Below are positions 1 to 7,189 of a stretch of DNA of 64,000 bases, in pieces. Numbering within the stretch: the first letter of the stretch is position 1; each line of letters opens with the position of its first letter. The translations under genes were made by a program, and so were the position numbers. Origin of the DNA: Polaribacter sp. SA4-10 (GTDB lineage Bacteria; Bacteroidota; Bacteroidia; Flavobacteriales; Flavobacteriaceae); the NCBI RefSeq assembly GCF_002163835.1, contig NZ_CP019331.1:2145001-2209000 (forward strand). The letters are read 5' to 3'. The notes under the pieces are model-generated. The model saw nothing but the letters and a program-made list of their open reading frames with translations. It did not search any database and was not told the origin of the DNA.

Positions 1-948
1 AGATGTATAAGAAGCATTTGTTTCTACACCTACTTTATTCGTTATATGTAAGTTTCTATAAAAACTAGGATCATCTCTTTTTAATTGAAATATATCTTGA
101 CCTCTTTTCCAATAAATTCTTGGTGTAATTTTAAAATTTTCTTTTTTAAATGTTGATGAAACACCTAGCAAACTACTCTGAGTTTCTTCATATTCATTAA
201 AACCCCATGATTCTGGAGTATAAAAGTTTTGTGCGCCAAATTTCTTATCGAAAAAAGTTGCAAGTACTTCAATAGGTTGCTTTTTCTTGTTAAAAACACC
301 TTTTACTAAATAATTGTAATTATTATAATCAGAATTATCACGATAACCACCTGAAGTTAACGCGCCAACATGTGCAATAATTGATGCGTTTTTAAACTCC
401 TTACCAACAGTTACAGAACCATTTAATTGCCCAAAAGAACCTGCTTCAATATTGGCAGAAACCGTATTTGATAATTTCTTTTTAGTAACAATATTTATTG
501 CTCCTGTAAATGCATTCTGACCAAAAACTCGTGCTGCAGGACCTTTAATAATTTCTATTCTTTCTATAACCTCTATCGGTAAAGCAGCATTTAAAGTATG
601 ATGACCTGTTTGAGCGTCATCCATTTTAATACCATCAATTAATAATAATGTTTGATCAAAACCTCCTCCTCTAATATATAAATCTGCTTGACTACCAGCA
701 GTTCCTCTTCTTCTAACATCTACACCAGCAACCTGTTGTAATAAATCTGCTACATTTATTGCAGCGCTATTTTCTATCTCTTTAGAAGTGATAACAGTTA
801 TTGTTCTAGAATTTTCTTTAAATGGCAAATCTATTCTAGAAGATTTTATTAAAACAGTATCTAATTCTTGAACTTCCTTTTTTTCCTGAGAAAAAGAAGT
901 CATATACAATACTAAAAAAGCAATAATTAATAATTTATTTCGTGTCAT
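1..948 (-). CDS. TonB-dependent outer-membrane receptor, BtuB-like (3' end outside window)
   Basis: Outer-membrane active-transport receptor energised by TonB; the substrate cannot be told from sequence. The gene starts at an ATG whose first base is 948 and runs off the left edge, so only 316 codons are visible. Residues 1-20 form a Sec signal peptide ending ...TSFSQ. A TonB-box-like ELDTVLI follows, then a plug domain (about residues 40-170) with VADLLQQVAGVDVRRRG, YIRGGGFDQTLLLIDG and GAINIVT, and the first barrel strands. There is no N-terminal carboxypeptidase-regulatory domain, so it is of the simple BtuB/FepA type and not SusC. It diverges from a MocR-type regulator, the usual layout of a regulator and its target. 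Cobalamin, siderophore or another cofactor are all possible; the BtuB name is by family only. Confidence 0.9.
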   Translation of the reverse strand, partial: MTRNKLLIIAFLVLYMTSFSQEKKEVQELDTVLIKSSRIDLPFKENSRTITVITSKEIENSAAINVADLLQQVAGVDVRRRGTAGSQADLYIRGGGFDQTLLLIDGIKMDDAQTGHHTLNAALPIEVIERIEIIKGPAARVFGQNAFTGAINIVTKKKLSNTVSANIEAGSFGQLNGSVTVGKEFKNASIIAHVGALTSGGYRDNSDYNNYNYLVKGVFNKKKQPIEVLATFFDKKFGAQNFYTPESWGFNEYEETQSSLLGVSSTFKKENFKITPRIYWKRGQDIFQLKRDDPSFYRNLHITNKVGVETNASYTS

Positions 949-983
949 TTTATTTTAATTTTAAAACGCTGCAAAAGTCGTAA

Positions 984-1034
984 CTTTCCGGACGATTAAA
1001 CTAGTCCAGTTTTAAAATGATAGATAGTCCGGTT
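984..1034. promoter_or_regulatory. candidate MocR operator: TAGTCCRGTT direct repeats plus an inverted half-site
   Basis: TAGTCCAGTT (1002-1011) and TAGTCCGGTT (1025-1034) are direct repeats with starts 23 bp apart. CCGGAC at 988-993 is the reverse complement of the GTCCGG core of the second repeat. They sit between the divergent TonB receptor and the MocR gene, and the last copy lies inside the first codons of the regulator. Direct repeats about two helical turns apart are typical operators of GntR/MocR regulators. Assigning them to this regulator is inference. Confidence 0.45.
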
Positions 1035-2519
1035 AATACTCTTTTTAAACAATTAATTAATTTTGATAAATCGTTGTCTCAACCTGTATATATACAAGTT
1101 TCACAGCAAATTATAAATGCGATACAACGTGGCTATTTAGCCAAGGGAACAGTTTTACCAGGAACCCGTGTGTTAGGTCAACTATTAAAAGTTCATAGAA
1201 ATACAGCAGTTGCAGTTTATGAAGAGTTGGCCTCTCAAGGTTGGGTAGAAATAATACCAAATAAAGGCACATTTATTTTAGAACCAGCACTAAAAAAAGC
1301 AAAAATAAAAGCGCCTTCAAAAAAGTTACATCAAGCATATAGCTACGCTAAGGCAACAGGGTTTCCTTTTCAAAAATCATTTCATTTAGCATCAACTACT
1401 CAGTTAACAGATGCTAAGTATACTATTAACGATGGAAAACCAGATTTACGGTTACATCCTGTACATGAATTTACCAGATGGTACAGCGCTGCCATGAAAA
1501 GAAAAACATTGATAAATAAATGGAACAGACCAATTGAGTCTTCTTATTCTCTATTTCAAACGCAACTATGTAATTATTTAAATGCAACTAGAGGTTTTCA
1601 TATAAGTCCAAGTAATTTAATAAATACGCGTAGTACAGAAATGAGTTTGTACATCGTATCTCAATTATTAATAAAACAAAACGATATTGTCTTAGTCGGT
1701 CATTTAAGTAATTATGCTTCTAATATGATTTTTCAACAAGCAGGTGCAACCATTAAAACAATTCCTATAGATGATGAGGGTTTAAATGTTGATTATATTA
1801 GAAAACATTTTATAAAAAAAAGTATAAGGTGCGTTTATGTTTGTACACATAGAGATTACCCAACCGCAGTAACATTAAGTGCAGAACGTCGTGTACAATT
1901 GTTACAACTTGCTGCCGCATACGGATTTGCTATTATTGAAGATGATTATGATTATGATTTTCAATATGAAGGTTCTGCAATGTTGCCCATGGCAAGTGCA
2001 GATGCTAATGGTATGGTTATTTATTTAGGAAAATTGGGACAATCATTATTTCCAAGTTTTCAAACAGGATTTGTGGTTGCGCCAGAAAACCTGATATCTG
2101 AAGCAAATAATTATTTAGAATTACTAGACAAACAAGGCGATTTAATTCAAGAACAAATGCTGTCTGAATTAATTCATGAAGGTGAAATTTATCGCCTCAT
2201 GAAAAAAAATATTGTCATCTATAAACAAAGACGCGATTGTTTATGCAAGCTCCTAACTCAATATTTTTCAGAAATGGCTCAATGGAAAATTCCTTCTGGC
2301 GGATTAGCAATTTGGTTAGAATTTCAACCAAAAATATCGTTAGTAAAACTAGCCGAAGAATCAGAAAAAAACGATTTATTTCTACCCAAAACAATTCTTT
2401 ATCAAGATAAAAATACCTGCGCTATTCGTTTTGGTTTTGGGCACTTAAATACTGCAGAAATAACAACGGTGCTTAAAAAACTAAGAAGCGCCTATAATAG
2501 ATTATTTATCGAAGTTTAA
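1017..2519 (+). CDS. MocR-type (GntR/aminotransferase) transcriptional regulator with degenerate PLP site
   Basis: Transcriptional regulator with an N-terminal GntR winged helix (about residues 15-80, SQPVYIQVSQQIINAIQRG...HRNTAVAVYEEL) fused to a class-I aminotransferase fold (about 130-495). The family length of about 480-500 aa is met. In MocR proteins the domain normally binds PLP through a lysine in a G-T-F-S-K-x-L-x-P motif. Here the aligned stretch reads GKLGQSLFP, with Gln342 (codon 2040-2042) where the lysine should be. The EDDYDYDF and AIRFGFGHL segments are kept, but the usual glycine-rich T-S-G phosphate-contact loop is TRSTEMS. It therefore may sense a ligand without an internal aldimine. 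It is divergent from the TonB receptor, its likely target. Confidence 0.88.
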   Translation: MIDSPVNTLFKQLINFDKSLSQPVYIQVSQQIINAIQRGYLAKGTVLPGTRVLGQLLKVHRNTAVAVYEELASQGWVEIIPNKGTFILEPALKKAKIKAPSKKLHQAYSYAKATGFPFQKSFHLASTTQLTDAKYTINDGKPDLRLHPVHEFTRWYSAAMKRKTLINKWNRPIESSYSLFQTQLCNYLNATRGFHISPSNLINTRSTEMSLYIVSQLLIKQNDIVLVGHLSNYASNMIFQQAGATIKTIPIDDEGLNVDYIRKHFIKKSIRCVYVCTHRDYPTAVTLSAERRVQLLQLAAAYGFAIIEDDYDYDFQYEGSAMLPMASADANGMVIYLGKLGQSLFPSFQTGFVVAPENLISEANNYLELLDKQGDLIQEQMLSELIHEGEIYRLMKKNIVIYKQRRDCLCKLLTQYFSEMAQWKIPSGGLAIWLEFQPKISLVKLAEESEKNDLFLPKTILYQDKNTCAIRFGFGHLNTAEITTVLKKLRSAYNRLFIEV

Positions 2520-2682
2520 AGAAACTTTAAAAGGCTAGTTCTTTACATGCTAATTTCCATAAAGTCAAATTTTAAGTTTTAAGTTGATTGGTTTTCGAAA
2601 TAAAACATACGCCACAATTACTTTGGTAGTATTTTTAAATTTAATGTCTAAAATGTATATAAAAGTTATAATTTGCATTCAA

Positions 2683-3117
2683 ATGGAAACTTCTAAAACA
2701 CTTACTTTTTTTACTCCCAAAGCTTCAACTGGGAATGGAGCAATCTTTGTTGATACAGGAATTTCTGCTGGATTTCCAACACCCGCAGATGATTTTATGG
2801 AAACAAGAATTTCTTTGGATGATGAATTAATCAGAAATAAACAAGCTACTTTTTTTGCAAAAGTAAAAGGTCAATCTATGATTGATGCCGGTTTAGATGA
2901 TAACGATTTATTAGTGATTGACAGAAGTTTAGAACCTGCAAACAATAAAATTGCGGTTTGTTTTTTAGACGGAGAATTTACAGTAAAACGTTTGCGTGTA
3001 GAAAAAAATGAGGTTTGGTTACAACCAGAAAATCCTAATTATCCAATTATAAATATCACTGAAGAGAACGATTTTATGATTTGGGGAATTGTAACGAGTG
3101 TAATTAAAAAGGTGTAA
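2683..3117 (+). CDS. umuD: UmuD-like S24 peptidase (SOS mutagenesis protein), no umuC neighbour
   Basis: Self-cleaving LexA/UmuD-family protein; after RecA-stimulated cleavage UmuD' normally joins UmuC in DNA polymerase V. I place the start at ATG 2683 (METSKTL), giving 144 aa; the reading frame extends 33 codons upstream, but that stretch is unlike the family. With this start the cleavage site Ala29-Gly30 (SAGFPTPADDF), nucleophile Ser65 (VKGQSM) and general base Lys102 (FTVKRL) all lie exactly five residues after their E. coli equivalents (24/25, 60, 97). The next gene is a DUF2975 membrane protein, so the usual downstream umuC is missing. Cleavage competence is predicted from the motifs. 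Confidence 0.88.
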   Translation: METSKTLTFFTPKASTGNGAIFVDTGISAGFPTPADDFMETRISLDDELIRNKQATFFAKVKGQSMIDAGLDDNDLLVIDRSLEPANNKIAVCFLDGEFTVKRLRVEKNEVWLQPENPNYPIINITEENDFMIWGIVTSVIKKV

Positions 3118-3193
3118 AATTATCTTTTTTTAACATTTTATTATTGTTTATCAATAATTTTACCATATTTGTGTTACTACATTATATAAAGTT

Positions 3194-3697
3194 ATGCGAA
3201 AAATAAATATTTTAAAAGCGATTGTAGATTTACTTTGGATCTTTTCTATGCCAGTAGTATTATTAATTATTGGCTTTTCTATTGCAATTTTCTTTATTGA
3301 CCTTGGTGCGTTAAATATAGAAATGAATTCAGTAAATTTTAACAACAACGATGTGTTGTCAAAAGTATTATTTTTTGTCTCTTTAATCAATTATTTATTA
3401 ATTATTGCTGCCTTATATTTTTTCAGAAAAGTATTAAACTACTTTATAAGAGTGAAAATATTTAAAGAAACGGTTATAAAATCATTTCAAAAGATAGGAA
3501 ACCTATTAATCATCTCTGGTTTTATTTCGTTTTTAATTTCGATACTTAGTAAAATCTATTTTGAACAAAAAGTAACCTTAGAATTTGGATTAAATCAACA
3601 TTTAGTAATTATTTGTTTGGGATTGTTTTTTTTAGTTTTGAGTGAAATATTTAAAATAGCCAAGAATCAAAAACAAGAAAATGACTTAACTATATAA
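3194..3697 (+). CDS. DUF2975 four-helix membrane protein
   Basis: Inner-membrane protein of 167 aa with four predicted transmembrane segments (about residues 12-35, 58-78, 102-122 and 134-153), as in DUF2975 proteins. Function is unknown. It is followed after one base by a small Xre-type DNA-binding protein, a pairing seen repeatedly for DUF2975 genes. The two probably form one regulatory unit, perhaps a membrane-associated modulator and its repressor. That role is inference from the pairing. Confidence 0.75.
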   Translation: MRKINILKAIVDLLWIFSMPVVLLIIGFSIAIFFIDLGALNIEMNSVNFNNNDVLSKVLFFVSLINYLLIIAALYFFRKVLNYFIRVKIFKETVIKSFQKIGNLLIISGFISFLISILSKIYFEQKVTLEFGLNQHLVIICLGLFFLVLSEIFKIAKNQKQENDLTI

Positions 3698-3698
3698 T

Positions 3699-3905
3699 AT
3701 GGCAATCATCGTAAATTTAGATATAATGCTTGCCACTCGTAAAATGCGGAGTAAAGAATTGGCAGAAATAATCGGAATTACTACCGCAAATTTATCTGTT
3801 TTAAAATCAGGAAAAGCAAAAGCAATTCGGTTTTCAACTTTGGCCGCTATTTGTGATGCTTTGGATTGCCAACCTGCAGATATTTTAGAATATCAGCAAG
3901 ATTAA
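3699..3905 (+). CDS. small Xre-family (YozG-like) HTH regulator
   Basis: A 68-residue protein consisting of a single helix-turn-helix domain: LAEIIGITTANLSVLKSGK forms the two recognition helices, and STLAAICDALDCQPADILEY is the C-terminal helix pair seen in YozG-like Cro/C1 proteins. Likely a DNA-binding repressor that controls its own operon. It is cotranscribed with the DUF2975 membrane gene (1 bp gap) and followed by a strong hairpin terminator. Confidence 0.85.
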   Translation: MAIIVNLDIMLATRKMRSKELAEIIGITTANLSVLKSGKAKAIRFSTLAAICDALDCQPADILEYQQD

Positions 3906-3906
3906 A

Positions 3907-3951
3907 AAGCACAAAAAAACTCCGAATTTTCATTCAGAGTTTTTTGCTTTT
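3907..3951. terminator. bidirectional intrinsic terminator
   Basis: An AAAAAAACTC/GAGTTTTTT stem extends inward through GAAT/ATTC with one mismatch and a 4-nt loop, and outward through AAGC/GCTT. A- and T-runs on both sides allow it to serve the Xre gene (+) and the convergent S9 peptidase gene (-, ending at 4001). Confidence 0.85.
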
Positions 3952-4000
3952 ATTTTAATTAATTCCACACTATGCTAGGACTGACATAGAATTTAATAAT

Positions 4001-6529
4001 TTATTTATTCATTGGTTTATCCATATTCATAAACATAAAATCTACTTCTGTATTTTCTTTACCTAATAAATACTTACTAAAATGATCTGCTCTTAGCCAA
4101 AAAGAGTATTCTGTCATGTTTCCAAAACCATGTCTTTGTCCTGGCATCACCATAAATTTAAAACGTTTGTGCGCTTTAATTAAAGCATTTGCCATTCTAA
4201 TTGTTCCCGCAGGATTTACATTATTATCCATATCTCCATGAATTAACATTAAATGTCCTTTTAAGTTTTTAACTAAAGATTGATTGTCATCAATTTTATA
4301 GGTATGAGATATTTTTCCTTTCGCATCAATTTCTTCTTTTACACCATGATGCGTTTCACTCCACCAAGAATTATACACATTATTATCATGATTTCCTGCA
4401 GATGAAACAGCAGCTTTAAAGAAATCTGGATATACTAACATTGCTGCAGTAGACATAAATCCACCACCAGAATGCCCATAGATTCCTACTTTTTCAATAT
4501 CTATAAATTGGTATTTATTAGCTAGTTGTTGAGCAACATATTTTTTATCTGCCAAACCATAATCACGTAAATTACCATAACCATAATTATGATACCATTT
4601 AGATCTATCTGGATGTCCTCCTCTATTTCCTAAAGTAATTACCACAAAACCAACTTGTGCCATTCTATCTAAACGATCCATTCTATAAGAAAAAGATTTG
4701 TTTACGGCTTCTGTTTGTGGACCAGGATACACATATTCTAACAACGGGTACACTTTTGTTGAATCCAAATCAAAAGGCTTATACATTACACCATAAATAT
4801 CGGTAATTCCATCATCTGCTTTCACTTTAAAAGGTTCTGGAAATTTATATCCTGATGCAAATAATTGTGATAAATCTGCCGCTTCTAAATCCATCACTTT
4901 TCGTCCATTTGTATCTCTAACTTCTGATTTTGGAATTGTATTTACTCTAGAAAAATTGTTTACAAAATATTGATTAGAATCAGACATACTTGTGCTTGAT
5001 GTAAAATCTCCAGGATTTAGACCTTTCATTGCTGTTCCTGATAAATTGATTTTATAAGAATGTGCATAATAAGGGTCTTGCTCTTTATTTACACCATTTG
5101 CTGTAAAATAAAGGGTTCTTGTTTTTTCATCTAAACCTTCAAAATTATCTACATGATAATCACCATTTGTAACTTGATTTTTTAAATTTCCTTCTGAATC
5201 ATATAAATAAAAATGCGCCCAACCATCTCTTTCTGCCCAATGCAATATTTCTTTTTCATTGTTGAATAGAATTAAAGGACGAGACTCTATATACGTATTA
5301 AATCGTTCTTCAATTAAAGTTTTGTATGCTCCTGTATTGATATCCGCAACATTAATATCTAGTTTTTTTCTATCTCTAGAAATCACACTAAAATATATTT
5401 TCCCTTTTTTAGAAAGCAATAAAGAAGGTTTAAATTCATCGTCTTTATTAGACTGTTTTCTTGGTGCTCTATAGACAGAAATACTTTGCTGACGAACAGT
5501 ATCTAAAGCAACTTTTACATGTGATTTTGTAGGAATATCAAAAATTAATAGTTCTGATTTATAATATTCTTGTTCCCCTGGCATATGGTATTTATACGTT
5601 TCTAAAGTCGGTCTTTCTTTCTCAGTAGAATTAATTACCCATAAATCTTTAATATGTCTCGCGTCAGATTTTTGAAAAACAAACTTTTTAGAATCGTGAG
5701 ACCAAGTACCCCAAGCCCCTTTTCTTTTGTCTTTATTTTTTTCTACATCCACATTATCTTGCCCTCTATTTCCTGAACCGTAACCATAGTTTTCCTCACC
5801 ATCTTTGGTCCATTGGTTTTCTACAACTGTACTATCTTTTTCATCTTTAATAAACTTTTTAAAGTTCATTTTATCCATCCAATATAAATTGTAATTTTTA
5901 GAATACAAAACAATAGAACTGTCTGGAGCAATATTTGCCCATTTCTTCCACGTTTCTTTTTCTTTCTTTTTGTTATCAATAATTGTCAAACCATTTCTAC
6001 CAAGTCTGTATTCTAAATGGTAGACTTTTTTATCCATTTTGGGCTTTTTCTTTCCCGATTTTTTTGATGAAATAGAATCTTGCTCGCTTCCTTCTTTTTC
6101 ATCATCATCTGTCTCCTCCTTTTTATCATCAACAGCTAGTACTTCTTCTGTTGATGTTACTCGAAAACGAATTGCATTTTCTGCTTTATTAAATTTAAAA
6201 GTAAATTTTGGTAAATGTTTTGCATCATAAGGATCTTTGGTTATTTCTGTTAACCATTTTGCCATTTTCACATTATCGAATAATGATTTTTTAGATTTTT
6301 TATCTAAATCTACCAAATAATGATTAGACCCTTCTGAGGTTTTGTAAGCATACCAAAAACGGTTTCCCTTTTTTAACCAATGTGGTCTTACACTTGTTGA
6401 ATGCACCATTTTTGCTAAGTTTTTTGGAGCGTATTTAGCAGCAGCTCTATAATTTGGTCTTGGAGTTTCTTGTGCAGAAATTACTGATACAGTAAATAAA
6501 AACAAAAAAATTAAGGCAATATTTTTCAT
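4001..6529 (-). CDS. secreted S9 family peptidase (dipeptidyl-peptidase IV-like)
   Basis: Serine exopeptidase of the prolyl-oligopeptidase family, 842 aa, exported by an N-terminal signal peptide (residues 1-19, ...VSVISAQ). The N-terminal two-thirds is the DPP-IV-type beta-propeller, and it carries a charged Asp/Glu/Lys-rich insert at about residues 130-170. The C-terminal alpha/beta-hydrolase has the nucleophile Ser687 in GIYGHSGGGFMS, the acid in HGDMDNNV and the base in GQRHGFG. It probably removes dipeptides from peptides in the periplasm or at the cell surface. Single gene, convergent with the Xre gene across a shared terminator. Confidence 0.9.
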   Translation of the reverse strand: MKNIALIFLFLFTVSVISAQETPRPNYRAAAKYAPKNLAKMVHSTSVRPHWLKKGNRFWYAYKTSEGSNHYLVDLDKKSKKSLFDNVKMAKWLTEITKDPYDAKHLPKFTFKFNKAENAIRFRVTSTEEVLAVDDKKEETDDDEKEGSEQDSISSKKSGKKKPKMDKKVYHLEYRLGRNGLTIIDNKKKEKETWKKWANIAPDSSIVLYSKNYNLYWMDKMNFKKFIKDEKDSTVVENQWTKDGEENYGYGSGNRGQDNVDVEKNKDKRKGAWGTWSHDSKKFVFQKSDARHIKDLWVINSTEKERPTLETYKYHMPGEQEYYKSELLIFDIPTKSHVKVALDTVRQQSISVYRAPRKQSNKDDEFKPSLLLSKKGKIYFSVISRDRKKLDINVADINTGAYKTLIEERFNTYIESRPLILFNNEKEILHWAERDGWAHFYLYDSEGNLKNQVTNGDYHVDNFEGLDEKTRTLYFTANGVNKEQDPYYAHSYKINLSGTAMKGLNPGDFTSSTSMSDSNQYFVNNFSRVNTIPKSEVRDTNGRKVMDLEAADLSQLFASGYKFPEPFKVKADDGITDIYGVMYKPFDLDSTKVYPLLEYVYPGPQTEAVNKSFSYRMDRLDRMAQVGFVVITLGNRGGHPDRSKWYHNYGYGNLRDYGLADKKYVAQQLANKYQFIDIEKVGIYGHSGGGFMSTAAMLVYPDFFKAAVSSAGNHDNNVYNSWWSETHHGVKEEIDAKGKISHTYKIDDNQSLVKNLKGHLMLIHGDMDNNVNPAGTIRMANALIKAHKRFKFMVMPGQRHGFGNMTEYSFWLRADHFSKYLLGKENTEVDFMFMNMDKPMNK

Positions 6530-6632
6530 TTGTAGTAGTTGTTTTATTTGAATTATGTGCTCAAGTTCTCGAAAACAAATTAGACTACAAATATTAATTT
6601 AATTTTTATTAAAAGATTAACAGTATTTAACA

Positions 6633-7082
6633 CTAATTCAAATTTCGTTTTTCAACAAAAAAACGTTTTAAAATTTGAGAACATTCATTTTCTAAAATGC
6701 CACCAATTACTTTTGTCTTTGGATGTAGCGTAGTGTTTAAGTTTTTAAAACCTCTTTCTGGTTCAGAAGCCCCGTAGACAATTTTACCAATTTGGGCCCA
6801 ATAACTTGCACCTGCACACATTTGGCAAGGCTCTAAAGTAACATATAAGACACATTCTTTTAAATATTTTCCACCTAAAAAATCTGCTGCAGAAGTAAAT
6901 GCTTGCATTTCTGCATGCGCGGTTACATCATTTAAAGTTTCTGTTAAATTATGTGCTCTCGCTATTATTTGATCTTTCAAAACAATAACTGCACCAACAG
7001 GAACTTCGCCTTTATCAAAAGCCGTTTCTGCTTCTTGCAAAGCTTTTCTCATAAAATATTCGTCATCAAAAGGCTGTATCAT
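6633..7082 (-). CDS. tadA: tRNA adenosine(34) deaminase / CMP-dCMP-type nucleoside deaminase
   Basis: Zinc-dependent deaminase of 149 aa, probably converting A34 to inosine in tRNA-Arg(ACG). Zinc ligands and catalytic Glu are in TAHAEMQAF (HAE), and the second zinc motif is LEPCQMCAGA (PCxxC). Length and the N-terminal DDEYFMRKALQEA match TadA. It is divergent from dxs with about 107 bp between the start codons. A guanine-deaminase-like role cannot be fully excluded, but TadA is the best fit. Confidence 0.88.
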   Translation of the reverse strand: MIQPFDDEYFMRKALQEAETAFDKGEVPVGAVIVLKDQIIARAHNLTETLNDVTAHAEMQAFTSAADFLGGKYLKECVLYVTLEPCQMCAGASYWAQIGKIVYGASEPERGFKNLNTTLHPKTKVIGGILENECSQILKRFFVEKRNLN

Positions 7083-7147
7083 ATATTATATTATTAATCG
7101 AGTAAATTTAAGTAATTAATTTACGATAAATTTGTATTTATTTACAG

Positions 7148-7160
7148 TCCGTTTTACGGA
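7148..7160. repeat. small inverted repeat TCCGT-TTT-ACGGA
   Basis: Perfect 5-bp arms with a 3-nt loop in the tadA/dxs divergent region, about 18 bp upstream of the dxs -7 element, so placed where a regulator could bind. No factor can be named. Confidence 0.3.
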
Positions 7161-7177
7161 TACAAAAAGTTAAATTG

Positions 7178-7185
7178 TATTTTTG
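7178..7185 (+). promoter_or_regulatory. dxs -7 promoter element TATTTTTG, almost abutting the start codon
   Basis: Exact match to the Bacteroidetes TAnnTTTG element. Only four bases separate it from the ATG at 7190, so transcription should start at or next to the start codon. It also shows that the frame's upstream extension to 7175 is promoter and not coding. A clear -33 TTG is not seen; TTA at 7154-7156 with a 21-bp spacer is the nearest. Confidence 0.6.
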
Positions 7186-7189
7186 TATT

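Noticed and set aside
2584..2682. 33-codon N-terminal extension of UmuD
   Set aside because: UmuD motifs line up with E. coli only from ATG 2683; the extra peptide is hydrophobic and unlike the family.
3160..3390. Minus-strand 76-codon frame over the DUF2975 gene
   Set aside because: Overlaps a gene with clear membrane helices and family match; no supporting signal.
5259..6230. Plus-strand open frames inside the S9 peptidase gene
   Set aside because: Antisense shadows of a clearly coding minus-strand gene, with no domain and no promoter.
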